Origin: Halioglobus japonicus
GTDB lineage: Bacteria > Pseudomonadota > Gammaproteobacteria > Pseudomonadales > Halieaceae
Length of the DNA: 64,000 nt
Direction: 5' to 3'
Assembly (NCBI GenBank): GCA_902705825.1
Contig: CACSIL010000006.1
Location: 1-64,000, forward strand
The stretch's first letter is position 1. The number at the start of each line of letters is the position of its first letter. Position numbers and translations under genes: made by a program. Below are positions 26,527 through 37,391 of this stretch, piece after piece. The notes beneath the pieces were generated by a model that saw nothing but the letters and a program-made list of their open reading frames with translations, did no database searches and was not told the DNA's origin.

Positions 26527-29500
26527 ATGATGAACAAGAGAATCGACGGCAAAATCGGGTTTCCCGCCAAGCACGGTCTATATGACCCTGCCCTCGAAAA
26601 GGATTCCTGTGGCGTGGGCTTCGTCGCCCATGTAAAGGGTATCCCCAGCCATGAAATTCTGACGGACGCCTATCACATCAACTCCCGGATGGACCACCGT
26701 GGGGGTTGTGGCTTTGAGGAAAACACCGGTGACGGCGCCGGTATCATGACGTCCATCCCGCATAAATTCATGCAGAAGGTCGCCTCCGAACAGGGTTTTA
26801 CCCTACCTGAGGTGGGTGCCTATGCGGTGGGCAATGTCTTTTTACCTCACGATGCCGACAAACGCGCTGTACTGAAGGCCGCGTACGAAACCCAGGTGAA
26901 ATCAGAGGGGCTAACCCTGCTCGGTTTCCGGGAAGTGCCAATCCGCCCTGATGAGGCCAACATCGGCCCCGCTGCGCGCGAGGCCATGCCTTTTATCGAA
27001 CAAATCATTGTTGGTGGCGGCACACCGGATGATCACAGCTTCAATCACTCGCTGTATCTGATCCGTAAAAGGTTCGCAACCACAGCCAAAAAAGAGTACC
27101 CAGGCGAACTGATCTACACCTGCAGCCTGAACTCCAGAATCATCGTCTATAAAGGCATGCTGACACCAGCGCAGCTGTTCCCGTTCTATCCGGATCTTGA
27201 GGATGAAGACTACGAGAGCCATCTGGCGATGGTGCACTCGCGCTTCTCCACCAACACCTTCCCTTCGTGGGACAGGGCTCAGCCCAAGCGGTTTATGAGC
27301 CACAACGGCGAGATCAACACGCTGCGCGGCAACAAAAACTGGATGACTGCCCGCGAAGGTGCGGCAGTTAGTGATCGCTTTGGCGACAAGCTCAAGGATC
27401 TGTTCCCCATCGTGGAGCCGAACCACTCGGATTCCGGCAGCTTTGACAACGTGCTCGAATTCCTGCTGATGACAGGCCGCACACTGCAGGAAGCCATCAT
27501 GATGATGGTACCCGAAGCCTGGCAGTCCGATGTCAACATGCCCAAGGAAAAGCGCGACTTCTACGAGTACAACTCCGCGCTGATGGAGCCCTGGGATGGC
27601 CCCGCCTCTATCGTGTTTACCGACGGCCACTACATCGGCGCGGTACTGGATCGCAATGGCCTGCGCCCCTCACGCTATTACCTGACACACGACGATAAAG
27701 TGATCATGGCATCCGAGGTTGGCGTTCTGCCGGTAGACCCGGCGAATGTAAAAGAGAAAGGCCGCCTGCAACCGGGCAAAATGTTCCTGGTGGATTTCTT
27801 CGCCGGGCGCCTGGTGCCAGATGAAGAACTGAAAATGGAGTTCGCCAGCAAGCGGCCCTATGGCAAGTGGCTGGATGAGCAGAAACTGGAACTGTCGGAT
27901 CTGCCACCCGATCACGCCGAACTGGACTACGAGCCGGACACACTGCTGGAGCGTATGCAGGCTTTCGGTTACACCATTGAAACCATGCAATTCATGCTGC
28001 TGCCAATGGTGACAGAAGCGCGCGACCCGCTGGGTTCAATGGGCAACGACAGCGCACTGGCTTGTCTGTCCGATAAATCGCGCATGATCTACGACTACTT
28101 CAAGCAGTTGTTCGCCCAGATCACCAACCCGCCTATCGATTCGATTCGCGAAGAAGTGGTGATGTCCCTGACCTGTTTTATCGGGCCTGAGGCAAATTTG
28201 CTGGAAACTACCGAACAGCACGTCCACCGGCTCGAGCTGCAACACCCTGTTATCTCGAACGATGAACTGGCCAATATCAAAAACCTCAACCGCGATGGCT
28301 GGAAAACCAGGACCATCGACACGACATTTGAGAAAGCCAGCGGGCCTGAAGGTATGCTGGCCGCGCTGGACCGCGTGTGCAACGAGGCGTCCGAGGCTAT
28401 CAAGGAAGGCTATTCCTTTGTCATTCTGTCGGACAGAAATATCAGCGCATCGCGCATGGCGCTGAGCTCACTGGTGAGCTGTGGTGCAGTGCATCACCAC
28501 CTGGTGGCACGCCACGAGCGCACCCGTATCGGCATCATCCTGGAGACCGGTGAAGCACGCGAAGTGCACCACCACTGCCTGCTGGTGGGTTACGGCGCAG
28601 ACGCCATCAACCCCTACGTCGCTTTCGAGTCTATCTGGCAGGCGCTGCAGGACGGTTTGCTCGACAAAAATACCTTCCCCAACAGCACCTCCATTGTCGC
28701 TGCCTACAAGAAAGGCGTTGCCAAGGGTATGTTGAAGGTGATGGCCAAAATGGGCATCTCGACACTGCAATCCTATAAAGGCGCACAGATCTTCGAGGCT
28801 GTGGGCCTGGCTGATGAAATTATCGACCGCTGCTTTGTCGGCACGACCAGCCGCGTGCAGGGTGTAAATTTCGCAACCCTGTTTGAAGAGATGAAGCAGC
28901 GCCACGAAATCGGTTATCCGGTACGCGACCAGAATCAGGTTGCGGTATTGCCCAACCCGGGTGACTTCCACTGGCGTCGGGGCGGTGACGGCCATATGTG
29001 GGATCCGGAAACTATTTCCAACCTGCAGGTGGCAACTCGCACCAACAGTGAAGACGCCTACTGGAAATTCGCCAACCATGCGAACTCTGAATCCACCCGT
29101 CGCGCGACTTTCCGCGGGCTGATGGATTTTAAAGAAGTCAGTGAGCCGTGTGATATCGACGAAGTGGAAGCGGCCTCCGAAATCGTGAAGCGTTTTTGTA
29201 CCGGCGCAATGAGCTACGGCTCCATTTCAGCGGAAAGCCACGAAACACTGGCTGTCGCGATGAACCGCATCGGCGGTAAATCCAACACCGGCGAAGGCGG
29301 TGAAGATGTGCTGCGCTTTGAGCCTATGGCAAACGGCGATTCCAAGCGCTCGGCGATCAAACAGATTGCCTCGGGCCGTTTTGGCGTCACCATCTGGTAT
29401 CTGGCCAACGCCGACGAACTGCAGATTAAAATCGTGCAGGGCGCCAAGCCCGGTGAGGGCGGCGAGCTGCCCGGCGGCAAAGTCGACAATATTATTGCCT

Positions 29501-31092
29501 CTATCCGCCACTCTACCCCGGGTGTCGGCCTGATCAGCCCACCACCGCACCACGATATTTACTCTATCGAGGATATTGCACAGCTCATCCACGATTTGAA
29601 AAATGCCAACCCCGATGCGCGGGTCAGCGTCAAACTCGGCTCCGAGATAGGCGTAGGTACTATCGCAGCGGGTGTGACCAAGGCGAAAGCCGATCACCTG
29701 GTGATCGCCGGACACGATGGCGGTACTGGCGCATCGCCACTGACCTCTATCAAGCACGCCGGCCTGCCCTGGGAACTGGGCATCGCTGAAACACACCAAA
29801 CGCTGGTGAAAAACAACCTGCGTTCGCGTGTCGTGCTGCAAACAGACGGCCAGATCAAGACCGGCCGCGATGTCGCCATGGCGCTGCTGCTGGGTGCAGA
29901 AGAAATCGGCTTTGCCACCGCGCCGCTAGTTTCTCTGGGCTGCATCATGATGCGCAAGTGTCACCTCAATACCTGCCCCGTGGGTATCGCGACTCAAGAC
30001 CCCGAGCTGCGTAAGAAGTTTGCCGGCAAGCCAGAGCACGTCGTGAACTACTTCTTCATGGTGGCCGAGGAGCTGCGCCAGATTATGGCGAAGCTGGGCA
30101 TCCGCACCATCAACGAAATGGTCGGCCGTGTCGATCTACTGAAAACCCGCGACGCCATAGAGCACTGGAAAGCACGCGGCCTGGATTTCAGCAGCATGCT
30201 GACACCGGCAGAAATCGTCTATGAAGGCACCGAGGTGTACCAGACGATTGAACAGGATCACGCGTTGGATAAAGCGCTGGATAATGTGCTGATCGAACAG
30301 GCGCAACCGGCTCTGCTGCGCGGCGAGAAAGTGCATATCGAAAGCGACATTATCAACATCAACCGCGTGGTTGGCACCATGCTCTCGCACGAGGTGGCGA
30401 AAGCAACTAAAGGCCAGCTGCTGCCGGATGACACTATCAACATCAAGCTGAACGGCTCGGCCGGACAGAGTCTTGGCGCCTGGTTGGCCAAGGGCATCAC
30501 CCTGGAAGTGGAAGGTGACTGTAACGACTATGTCGGCAAAGGCTTGTCGGGCGGGCGCATCATTGTGTATCCACCCAAATCCAGCAGCTTTAAGCCTGAA
30601 GAAAACGTACTGATCGGCAACGTCGTGATGTATGGCGCCACCTCCGGTGAAGCCTATTTCAACGGTATCGCCGCAGAACGCTTCTGCGTGCGCAACAGTG
30701 GCGCCAGCGCTGTCGTCGAGGGCGTGGGCGACCACGGCTGTGAGTACATGACAGGTGGGCGCGTAGTGATTCTCGGCACAACCGGCCGCAACTTCGGTGC
30801 CGGCATGAGTGGCGGTATCGCTTATGTCTGGAACAAAAGTGGCGATTTCGAACGCATGTGCAATGCCGAGACTTTCGAGCTTGAAAACGTCGAGGTTGCC
30901 GCAGACATCAGCGAGTTGCGCACCTTGATTGAAAATCACCAGAAATACACGGGCTCCACAGTTGCCGAGCACATACTGGCCAACTGGGAAACAGAACTCG
31001 CAAACTTTGTAAAAGTCATGCCGACTGATTACAAACGGGTTCTGGAAGAAATGTCCGCCGCCGAAGTAATAACCGCAGCAGTCGGTTCGTAG
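26527..31092 (+). CDS. gltB: Glutamate synthase (NADPH) large subunit
   Basis: A 1521-residue protein, the full family length. It makes two glutamates from glutamine and 2-oxoglutarate with the small subunit. After a short propeptide, Cys28 ([14 protein letters not shown]) is the N-terminal nucleophile of the glutaminase domain, which extends to about 440. A central domain follows, then the FMN/2-oxoglutarate barrel from about 830 ([17 protein letters not shown] near 890, [11 protein letters not shown]). The 3Fe-4S cysteines are in [17 protein letters not shown] near 1139-1150. The C-terminal GXGXG beta-helix domain has [14 protein letters not shown] and [12 protein letters not shown]. Two ATGs lie in a row at 26527 and 26530. 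gltD follows 14 bases on. Confidence 0.97.
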   Translation: MMNKRIDGKIGFPAKHGLYDPALEKDSCGVGFVAHVKGIPSHEILTDAYHINSRMDHRGGCGFEENTGDGAGIMTSIPHKFMQKVASEQGFTLPEVGAYAVGNVFLPHDADKRAVLKAAYETQVKSEGLTLLGFREVPIRPDEANIGPAAREAMPFIEQIIVGGGTPDDHSFNHSLYLIRKRFATTAKKEYPGELIYTCSLNSRIIVYKGMLTPAQLFPFYPDLEDEDYESHLAMVHSRFSTNTFPSWDRAQPKRFMSHNGEINTLRGNKNWMTAREGAAVSDRFGDKLKDLFPIVEPNHSDSGSFDNVLEFLLMTGRTLQEAIMMMVPEAWQSDVNMPKEKRDFYEYNSALMEPWDGPASIVFTDGHYIGAVLDRNGLRPSRYYLTHDDKVIMASEVGVLPVDPANVKEKGRLQPGKMFLVDFFAGRLVPDEELKMEFASKRPYGKWLDEQKLELSDLPPDHAELDYEPDTLLERMQAFGYTIETMQFMLLPMVTEARDPLGSMGNDSALACLSDKSRMIYDYFKQLFAQITNPPIDSIREEVVMSLTCFIGPEANLLETTEQHVHRLELQHPVISNDELANIKNLNRDGWKTRTIDTTFEKASGPEGMLAALDRVCNEASEAIKEGYSFVILSDRNISASRMALSSLVSCGAVHHHLVARHERTRIGIILETGEAREVHHHCLLVGYGADAINPYVAFESIWQALQDGLLDKNTFPNSTSIVAAYKKGVAKGMLKVMAKMGISTLQSYKGAQIFEAVGLADEIIDRCFVGTTSRVQGVNFATLFEEMKQRHEIGYPVRDQNQVAVLPNPGDFHWRRGGDGHMWDPETISNLQVATRTNSEDAYWKFANHANSESTRRATFRGLMDFKEVSEPCDIDEVEAASEIVKRFCTGAMSYGSISAESHETLAVAMNRIGGKSNTGEGGEDVLRFEPMANGDSKRSAIKQIASGRFGVTIWYLANADELQIKIVQGAKPGEGGELPGGKVDNIIASIRHSTPGVGLISPPPHHDIYSIEDIAQLIHDLKNANPDARVSVKLGSEIGVGTIAAGVTKAKADHLVIAGHDGGTGASPLTSIKHAGLPWELGIAETHQTLVKNNLRSRVVLQTDGQIKTGRDVAMALLLGAEEIGFATAPLVSLGCIMMRKCHLNTCPVGIATQDPELRKKFAGKPEHVVNYFFMVAEELRQIMAKLGIRTINEMVGRVDLLKTRDAIEHWKARGLDFSSMLTPAEIVYEGTEVYQTIEQDHALDKALDNVLIEQAQPALLRGEKVHIESDIININRVVGTMLSHEVAKATKGQLLPDDTINIKLNGSAGQSLGAWLAKGITLEVEGDCNDYVGKGLSGGRIIVYPPKSSSFKPEENVLIGNVVMYGATSGEAYFNGIAAERFCVRNSGASAVVEGVGDHGCEYMTGGRVVILGTTGRNFGAGMSGGIAYVWNKSGDFERMCNAETFELENVEVAADISELRTLIENHQKYTGSTVAEHILANWETELANFVKVMPTDYKRVLEEMSAAEVITAAVGS

Positions 31093-31106
31093 GAAGATTA
31101 TTGATT

Positions 31107-32546
31107 ATGGGAAAACCTACCGGATTTAAAGAGTACGACCGTAAAACAGAGCCTTATCGCGACCCTGCGGTGCGTCTGGTCGATTTCGACGAGATCTACA
31201 CCGAGCACGACGAAAAACACCTGCAAACCCAGGGTGCGCGTTGTATGGATTGCGGTGTACCGTTCTGTCAGTCGAACAACGGCTGCCCTGTGTACAACCT
31301 CATCCCGGAGTGGAATGATCTGGTGTACAACGGGCGCTGGCGCGATGCGCTGGATCGCCTGCACACCACCAACAACTTTCCGGAGTTCACCGGCCGCGTT
31401 TGTCCCGCGCCCTGTGAAGGTGCCTGCGTGTTAGGTATCACCAATCCGGCGGTCACCATCAAGAATATCGAAGCGGCTATCATCGACCGCGGCTTTGAAG
31501 AGGGGTGGGTCACACCCAAGCCAACGGCAGACAGCACCGGTAAAAGCGTCGCTGTTATCGGCTCCGGCCCCTGTGGCCTGGCTGCCGCAGAGCAGTTGAA
31601 TACAGCTGGGCACAAAGTCACCGTCTATGAGCGTGCCGACAGACTGGGCGGGCTGCTGATGTACGGCATTCCCAACATGAAACTGGATAAAGGCATTGTT
31701 GAGCGCCGCATTCAGTTGATGCGCGATGCGGGCGTGGAGTTTATCGTCAACGCTGACGTCGGCAAGGATATCGATCCAGCCAAACTGATTGCCGATAACG
31801 ACGCCGTGCTGCTGGCCACCGGTGCCACAATGGCGCGCGATCTGCCCATTCCCGGCCGCGATGCCAAGGGCATTCACATGGCCATGGAATTCCTGACAGC
31901 CAACACCAAGAGTCTGCTGGACTCCGGTTTGGAGGACGGCGCGTACATCTCGGCCAAAGACAAAAATGTCATCGTTATCGGTGGTGGTGATACCGGGGCC
32001 GACTGTATCGGCACCTCGCTGCGCCACGGCTGTAAATCGCTGGTGAACTTTGAGTTGCTGCCCAAGCCGCCTGCTGAGCGCGCCGACAACAACCCCTGGC
32101 CGCTGTGGCCGCGCATTTACCGCGTCGACTATGCCCACGCTGAAGCTGCAGAAGTCTACGGCGACGATCCCCGCGTCTACTCCATTATGAGCAAAGAGTT
32201 CCTGAAGGATGCAGACGGCAACCTGACAGGCGTTGTTACCGTCAATGTGGATGAGAACATCAAGGAAATCCCCGGTACGGAAAAGACCTGGGAAGCAGAC
32301 TTGATCATGCTCTCTCTGGGCTTCCTGCAACCCGAGCACTACATCAATGAATCGCTGGGCATGGACATCGATGAGCGCGGCAACTTCCGCGCCACCAAGC
32401 AGGATTACCGCACCAGCGTACCCAAGGTTTACGCCGCTGCCGACTGCCGTCGCGGCCAGGATCTGGTGGTACGGGCGATTAACGAAGGGCGCGAAGCGGC
32501 CCGTGAAATCGATCGCGATCTGATGGGCAATACCGAACTGCCATAG
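31107..32546 (+). CDS. gltD: Glutamate synthase (NADPH) small subunit
   Basis: A 479-residue flavoprotein that passes electrons from NADPH to GltB. I start at ATG 31107, 10 bases after AGGAAG; a TTG two codons earlier is less likely. The N-terminus has two iron-sulfur cysteine groups (46, 49, 54, 60 in [15 protein letters not shown]; 99, 103, 107 in CPAPCEGAC). The FAD site is [15 protein letters not shown] with [10 protein letters not shown]; the NADPH site is [14 protein letters not shown]. The C-terminus [19 protein letters not shown] closes the FAD site. It is clearly an operon with gltB and ends at a strong terminator. Confidence 0.96.
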   Translation: MGKPTGFKEYDRKTEPYRDPAVRLVDFDEIYTEHDEKHLQTQGARCMDCGVPFCQSNNGCPVYNLIPEWNDLVYNGRWRDALDRLHTTNNFPEFTGRVCPAPCEGACVLGITNPAVTIKNIEAAIIDRGFEEGWVTPKPTADSTGKSVAVIGSGPCGLAAAEQLNTAGHKVTVYERADRLGGLLMYGIPNMKLDKGIVERRIQLMRDAGVEFIVNADVGKDIDPAKLIADNDAVLLATGATMARDLPIPGRDAKGIHMAMEFLTANTKSLLDSGLEDGAYISAKDKNVIVIGGGDTGADCIGTSLRHGCKSLVNFELLPKPPAERADNNPWPLWPRIYRVDYAHAEAAEVYGDDPRVYSIMSKEFLKDADGNLTGVVTVNVDENIKEIPGTEKTWEADLIMLSLGFLQPEHYINESLGMDIDERGNFRATKQDYRTSVPKVYAAADCRRGQDLVVRAINEGREAAREIDRDLMGNTELP

Positions 32547-32560
32547 AGAGCGCTTCTGAT

Positions 32561-32603
32561 AACGCCGCGCGCAACCTTCAACAGGCTGCGCGCGGCGTTT
32601 TTC
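32561..32603. terminator. Terminator after gltBD, usable from both sides
   Basis: A perfect 13-base-pair stem (AACGCCGCGCGCA at 32561-32573 with its complement at 32587-32599) and a 13-base loop are followed by TTTTT. The stem starts with AA, so a short run of T also lies beyond it on the minus strand; it can end both gltD and the convergent amidohydrolase transcript, though the amidohydrolase stop is only 10 bases away. Confidence 0.9.
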
Positions 32604-32612
32604 GTTCCAGTA

Positions 32613-34331
32613 CTAAACCGGAGCCGGCTGACTCCCGCGCAGCAATTTACCGTTTAACTGGCCGGTCGATTCGCCGTTGCGAAAAGCCACCTTGCCAGCG
32701 ATAAGCGTCGCTTCATAGCCCACTGCCTTTTGCACCAGCCTTCTGCCATCGGCCGGCAGGTCATAGACAATTTCTGGTTCGCACAGGCGCAGTGCCTCGT
32801 AATCGATGATGTTGATATCGGCCTTGTACCCGGGTTTCAACACCCCCCTGTCCATCAGGCCCAATTGCTGCGCAGTTTCACTGGTCTGCATCTTGATCAA
32901 TTTTTGTAGCGGTATTTTTGGCCCGCGACTTCTGTCCCTGCCCCAGTGCTGGATAAGCGTCGTGGGGAAACTGGCATCACACAATGCACCACAATGCGCG
33001 CCGGCATCACCGAGGCCAGAAAACGTGTAGGGATGATCCAGCATGGTTTTCACATGGTCCAGATTGCCATTTTCATAATTGAACAACGGCAGGTACAGCA
33101 GCGCGCGGCCGTCTTTTTCCAGCAGCGCATCGTAGATCAATTCCTGCGGTGTCACCCCCTGGGCCGCCGCCTGTTGCGCGAAAGAGTCCTTTGGGGCTGG
33201 CTCATAGTTCACCGGCTCACGCAGCTGGAACAGCTTTTCATAGCTGTACAGAATCTCATTCAACAGCGGTTGATCTATTTCGATGACCTTGGAGTTCAGC
33301 AGTCGCTCACGGTATTCCGGTGTACGCATCACCGCCACCTGCTCGTCCAGCGGCAGCGCTGCTATCTCCTGATATACCTCGTACAGCAGGAAGGGGTTCA
33401 ACGTGGCGGTTAAGCCCTGCAACACACCGGTAGCGCGCGGCGGCACCTGCCCATACATTTTCACACCTTCTGCCTGCGCCGCAGTGACACCATCCAGTAA
33501 TTGCGTCCACCACTCGGGGCGGGCGTCCTGTTGCTCCACGGTCAGGGAAATGGGTCGGCCGGATTCCCGCGACATGCGCTTAAACAGCTCAAACTCCGCA
33601 TCAAAATTGTAGAAATCAGAAATACCCTGCAGTACTCCTGTGCCGGTGGCACCCACTGCCCTGGCGATTGCCAGCAGCTCATCCGCCTGTGCGGTTATGG
33701 TGGGCGTGAGGACGCCGCTGGAGTCCTTGTGCTTTTCGGTGCGCGAGGTACTGAAGCCCAATGCGCCCGAGCGAATAGCGGTGCCGACAATCTCGGCCAT
33801 GCTGTCGATTTCTTCCGGCGAGGCCTCGGCGTGCTCCACGCCGCGCTTTCCCATCACGTAAGCGCGCACTGCCCCGTGCGGAATTTGTGTGCCGACATCC
33901 AGCGCCAGCAGCTTCTTCTCCAGCACATCCAGGTACTCGGGAAACGTCTCCCAATCCCACTGTATGCCCTCGTGTAACGCGGTACCCGGGATATCTTCCA
34001 CGCCTTCCATCAGGCCGATCAACCAGTCGCGTTGCTGCGGTTTACAGGGCGCAAAGCCCACTCCACAGTTGCCGGTCACTATAGTTGTCACACCGTGGTA
34101 TGAGGATGGAGCCAACAACGGATCCCAGGTGACCTGGCCATCAAAATGCGTGTGTATATCGACAAAGCCGGGTGTGACGATTTTTCCCGTGGCGTCGATC
34201 TCCTCGCGACCACGCGCTTCAATATCGCCCACGGCGGATATTTTGTCGCCATCAATTGCGATATCGGCCATCACCGGCTCGGCCCCGGTACCGTCGTAAA
34301 CCTTACCGCCTCTTATCACTATGTCGTGCAT
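32613..34331 (-). CDS. N-acyl-D-amino-acid deacylase-type amidohydrolase
   Basis: A 572-residue amidohydrolase started at ATG 34331, 6 bases after AGAGGT. Motifs: [16 protein letters not shown], then [17 protein letters not shown] with His60 and His62 as metal ligands, [17 protein letters not shown] with a cysteine typical of the D-aminoacylase group, later [17 protein letters not shown] with an active-site Asp/His, and [20 protein letters not shown]. Family members deacylate N-acyl-D-amino acids or related amides in the cytoplasm. The gene lies 101 bases downstream of the nitronate-monooxygenase-like gene in the same direction and may belong to the same transcript. The precise substrate is not known. 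Confidence 0.87.
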   Translation of the reverse strand: MHDIVIRGGKVYDGTGAEPVMADIAIDGDKISAVGDIEARGREEIDATGKIVTPGFVDIHTHFDGQVTWDPLLAPSSYHGVTTIVTGNCGVGFAPCKPQQRDWLIGLMEGVEDIPGTALHEGIQWDWETFPEYLDVLEKKLLALDVGTQIPHGAVRAYVMGKRGVEHAEASPEEIDSMAEIVGTAIRSGALGFSTSRTEKHKDSSGVLTPTITAQADELLAIARAVGATGTGVLQGISDFYNFDAEFELFKRMSRESGRPISLTVEQQDARPEWWTQLLDGVTAAQAEGVKMYGQVPPRATGVLQGLTATLNPFLLYEVYQEIAALPLDEQVAVMRTPEYRERLLNSKVIEIDQPLLNEILYSYEKLFQLREPVNYEPAPKDSFAQQAAAQGVTPQELIYDALLEKDGRALLYLPLFNYENGNLDHVKTMLDHPYTFSGLGDAGAHCGALCDASFPTTLIQHWGRDRSRGPKIPLQKLIKMQTSETAQQLGLMDRGVLKPGYKADINIIDYEALRLCEPEIVYDLPADGRRLVQKAVGYEATLIAGKVAFRNGESTGQLNGKLLRGSQPAPV

Positions 34332-34432
34332 ACTGCTTACCTCTATCGCCATTGATTATGCCCGCGGGTCACTAACTCCCCGCCTTGTACATCACTCCTG
34401 CCGCACTCGCAGCAAGCGCCCGCCACCCTCAC

Positions 34433-35380
34433 TCAGGACGCGTACTGCCGCGCCAGCGTGTGCATAATCTCATCAAACTCGGCCATCGTCTCTTCGATAA
34501 CCTCGCGGGCACTTTTCACGGAATCGATGCGCCCGGCCACCTGCCCCGACAAGGGAATAGCGGCCTCCATATCGCCGCCGAAATAGAGTTCCTGCAGATT
34601 AGCCATATTCTCCATTACATTGATTTTTCCCTGCAGCGCCAGCTCACCGGTACGTGCGGTACGTAGCGCACGCAATGCGGGGCGCGACTCCTGATTCAGG
34701 AAGACAGTGTCGGTTTCCTGCGCAGCGACCACAGCGGCTTTCCAGTTCGCGTGCACCGGCGAATCAGAACAGGACAGCATACGCGTACCCATCTGTATAC
34801 CCTCCGCCCCCATCGCGAACGCGCCCGCCATGGAGAGGCCATCGCACATCCCCCCAGCGGCGATAATGGGCACGTCTACCCGCGAGCGTATCAGCGGTAG
34901 CAACACCATGGTGGAGACCGGGCTGGGATTCTTGAAACCGCCACCTTCACCGCCCTCCACCACCAGACCATCGACACCACAATCAATCGCCTTCATCGCC
35001 ATCTCTAGCGTTGGCACAACGTGAAACACCTTGATACCGGCATCCTGAAAGGCCTGCGTACAGACTTTTGGGCTGCCCGATGAGGTGGTCACAAATTTGA
35101 TGCCCTGCTCGATAACAAAGTCGATCACATTGGTACCCTTCACATAGGACAGGGCCACATTCATGCCGAACGGCTTGTCGGTCAACTCGCGCATCTTGGC
35201 GACCTCGGCCTTGATATTGTCGAACTCGCCGGAGGAGGTTTCGATGATCCCCAGCCCGCCCGCATTGCTCACTGCAGACGCCAACTGGGCGCGGGCTATC
35301 CAACCCATGGGAGCCTGAATGATCGGGTAGGCAGTGCCTGTCATCTCGGTGATACGGTTATTGATCGGTTTGGTGCTCAA
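34433..35380 (-). CDS. Nitronate monooxygenase-like FMN protein, copy 1
   Basis: A 315-residue TIM-barrel flavoprotein. I choose a TTG start at 35380 because GAGGA lies 7 bases before it and the product then begins LSTKPINNRITEMTG, the usual family start; a start at 35437 would add 19 non-family residues. Motifs: PIIQAPMGWIARAQLASAVSNAGGLGII, GLVVEGGEGGGFKNP, VPIIAAGGMCDGLSMAGAFAMGAEGIQMGTRML. The family includes nitronate monooxygenases that oxidise alkyl nitronates such as propionate 3-nitronate, and enoyl-reductase-like relatives, so the substrate is uncertain. A 30-base-arm inverted repeat lies upstream. Confidence 0.85.
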   Translation of the reverse strand: MSTKPINNRITEMTGTAYPIIQAPMGWIARAQLASAVSNAGGLGIIETSSGEFDNIKAEVAKMRELTDKPFGMNVALSYVKGTNVIDFVIEQGIKFVTTSSGSPKVCTQAFQDAGIKVFHVVPTLEMAMKAIDCGVDGLVVEGGEGGGFKNPSPVSTMVLLPLIRSRVDVPIIAAGGMCDGLSMAGAFAMGAEGIQMGTRMLSCSDSPVHANWKAAVVAAQETDTVFLNQESRPALRALRTARTGELALQGKINVMENMANLQELYFGGDMEAAIPLSGQVAGRIDSVKSAREVIEETMAEFDEIMHTLARQYAS

Positions 35381-35456
35381 AATGCTTTCCTCGTCATAAG
35401 GTTTAAATTTCAGGTTGGTCCGAATGGTGTTTACCAAGACAACAATGTGACATCGA

Positions 35457-35569
35457 GGCAGAGAATTGAAGTCTATATGGTTGGGACTGTGCGAGGCAGG
35501 ACGCCGAGCTCAAGCCACCATGGATGGGTTCACGGCGTGTCCCAACCATATAGACTTCAATTTTCTGCC
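35457..35569. repeat. Long inverted repeat with REP-like core
   Basis: Two 30-base arms (35457-35486 and 35540-35569) are reverse complements with a single mismatch. They share AATTGAAGTCTATATGGTTG. The 53-base spacer contains GGACGCCGAGCTC, CCATGGATGGGTTC and ACGGCGTG, which can form an inner hairpin. The core resembles palindromic intergenic repeats I recall from other gammaproteobacteria (GGACGCCGTGAA...CATCCATGG...). It lies between the glutathione-transferase-like gene and the nitronate-monooxygenase gene, both on the minus strand. It could be a terminator-like or REP/MITE element. Confidence 0.75.
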
Positions 35570-35600
35570 GTCTCGAGGCTCCCCTACCTGCCACTGCGGG

Positions 35601-36638
35601 CTAAGCCAACATACTCTCTATTCCTGTACTGGAAATCAGTGCATCCACACGCGCGCGATCGGCTGCGCTGAGAGCCTGATAGCGCTCATTGGTCCACTTC
35701 AGGCACTTGGCCTGATAGGGAAAGGTCCGCTGTGTCCACAGCGCGCCATCGATCTGCGCTTCCCAGGTTTTTTCTCCCGCCTGCACCGCTTTCTGATTTG
35801 CCAGCTGCGCCGGTGCATAGACACGGCCGATCTCGGCCAGTAGCTCCCGCAGGCTATCGGGTTGATCTTCTGGCGCGAGCCAGTCACTGTCCTGCGGTTC
35901 GAGGCCGGTCTGGTCGCGCATATGGTCTACCCAGGCAACGGTACGCGGTGAGATCGCGTGGGTGATCTCACGCGGCGTTGGATCAAACCCCACCAACTGC
36001 GTAAGCTGGCCATAGAGGCCGAAATCACCTGCGGCGGGCCGTGCGCCCAGCATGAACTTCTGCTTGGCCAGGTGGTTCTCCATGGCTTTCAGGTAACGGC
36101 GATAACTTGCGTCGATCACCGGTGCTGTGGTGTCGTTGGAACCCACCACATAGAGACGGTCTATTTGCCGCTTGGAAAAAACCTCCTTGAAGGTGGCGTG
36201 CGCTTCAGCGGGCATACTCACATCCATGCCCAGCGGCAGCAATGTGCCGGCGTTGTCGGCATCCTGTGCGGGGTACCAACGGTAGTGGAACATGTACTTG
36301 GTACACCACTCGTCGGCAAAATCTTCTATCAGGTAATCGATGAATGCCAGCGCAGCGTCTGTCGGCAGGACGGAGCGACCGGCGTACAGGGACTCCAGCC
36401 GGCGTATGAGAGGCGTGGAATCACATACGCCTTCTATCCCTCCCTCGTCATTGTCGAACAAAAAGGTGGGCATAAAGATCGGCCTGGGCTTTTCTACGCC
36501 CAGGGCATCCAGAGTTGAGGCCGGATCTCCCCAGGTAATGCGGTAGGGAATGCGCCGGTAGCGCAACAGCGCGAGCATTTTTTGAGTGTAGGGTGAGCCG
36601 GGCGCACCAATCAGTCGCACAGTGTCTAATGAGGACAT
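35601..36638 (-). CDS. Glutathione S-transferase-like protein, long form
   Basis: A 345-residue cytoplasmic protein started at ATG 36638, 9 bases after GGAG. The N-terminal 90 residues are a thioredoxin-fold GST domain (VRLIGAPGSPYTQKMLALLRYRRIPYRITWGDP, then PTFLF and DSTPLIRRLES as the glutathione-binding cis-proline and Ser-containing loop). The rest is helical, longer than the usual 200-230 residues, with AAGDFGLYGQLTQLVGFDP in the middle. It may conjugate glutathione or act as a lyase or reductase. It lies upstream of the nitronate-monooxygenase gene. The upstream divergent promoter carries the second shared element. Confidence 0.82.
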   Translation of the reverse strand: MSSLDTVRLIGAPGSPYTQKMLALLRYRRIPYRITWGDPASTLDALGVEKPRPIFMPTFLFDNDEGGIEGVCDSTPLIRRLESLYAGRSVLPTDAALAFIDYLIEDFADEWCTKYMFHYRWYPAQDADNAGTLLPLGMDVSMPAEAHATFKEVFSKRQIDRLYVVGSNDTTAPVIDASYRRYLKAMENHLAKQKFMLGARPAAGDFGLYGQLTQLVGFDPTPREITHAISPRTVAWVDHMRDQTGLEPQDSDWLAPEDQPDSLRELLAEIGRVYAPAQLANQKAVQAGEKTWEAQIDGALWTQRTFPYQAKCLKWTNERYQALSAADRARVDALISSTGIESMLA

Positions 36639-36698
36639 TCCAGATACTCCATCGTTTATATCAGCGGGCAAACCCACCTGTCTCATCAAAGCACATAT

Positions 36699-36716
36699 TG
36701 ACACAATTCATGCCAT
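36699..36716. promoter_or_regulatory. Candidate operator of the second shared type, site 1
   Basis: On the minus strand it reads ATGGCATGAATTGTGTCA. It matches ATGGCATATAGTATGTCA at 38192-38209 at 14 of 18 positions, with both ends conserved. It sits 61 bases before the GST-like start codon and 65 before the divergent membrane-protein start codon. Confidence 0.45.
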
Positions 36717-36780
36717 ATTGTTAGCATTCGAGGCAGTTTGAATAGCCAAAACCAACCATAATATCGATACAGGTGGCAGT

Positions 36781-37371
36781 ATGAGCGCATGGATAATCTG
36801 GCTGACAGCCGCACTGGCTTACGCAATATTCTGGTACTGGTATGTGGGCTTTGCGAAGAAAATCACGCCGGAAGAAGCCGAGGCCACCATGCGTCTCTTT
36901 GAACGCGAAGGCAGTTGGAGCGTCGTCCAACAGGAACATTTGCGCAAGTTTTTACTGGAGGATGACGGCAAGGACTTTGTGATGGTCAACCTGATCCACC
37001 TCAAATCACCGAGAAGAGAATCGCGCGAGAAACTGGCACGCTATCAAAAGGTGTTTCTTGGGGCGCTGCTGCGCAAGGCCGGGCACCCGGTGATGATCGC
37101 TACTGCCGCCAGCGGCAATGTTGAAAATGTGGATTGCGAACACTGCGACGGCTGGGGCGCGGCGGGTATGATTCGTTATCGCAGCCGTCGCGACCTGATG
37201 GAAATATTGCCTTCGACCATCGGAAGTGCGCACCACAACCTCAAGCTGGAGTCACTGGAGAAAACCTTTGCCTTCCCGGCGTCACCCTGGTTTATGCTGG
37301 GCGGCCCGAGGATTGTGGTTGCACTGGCTATCGCGCTGATGGCCGCATTTGCGCAACTCGCCCTGAACTGA
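36781..37371 (+). CDS. Unrecognised membrane protein
   Basis: A 196-residue protein not matching any family I know. It begins with one hydrophobic helix (IIWLTAALAYAIFWYWYVGFA) and ends with another (IVVALAIALMAAFAQLALN), with a roughly 140-residue polar part between, rich in charged residues (TPEEAEATMRLFEREGSWSVVQQEHLRKFL) and with a short Cys pair (VDCEHCDGWG). It is divergent from the GST-like gene and followed by a convergent gene. Two transmembrane segments and good codon use support a real gene; no function can be assigned. Confidence 0.65.
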   Translation: MSAWIIWLTAALAYAIFWYWYVGFAKKITPEEAEATMRLFEREGSWSVVQQEHLRKFLLEDDGKDFVMVNLIHLKSPRRESREKLARYQKVFLGALLRKAGHPVMIATAASGNVENVDCEHCDGWGAAGMIRYRSRRDLMEILPSTIGSAHHNLKLESLEKTFAFPASPWFMLGGPRIVVALAIALMAAFAQLALN

Positions 37372-37391
37372 AAAATACCTGCTACTGCAGT

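Noticed and set aside
28468-29079. A 203-codon open frame opposite gltB
   Set aside because: Antisense shadow without motifs or ribosome binding site.
30136-30972. A 278-codon open frame opposite gltB
   Set aside because: Antisense to the conserved GXGXG domain; no motif of its own.
31431-32339. A 302-codon open frame opposite gltD
   Set aside because: Antisense to a certain gene; no domain, composition of a codon-bias shadow.
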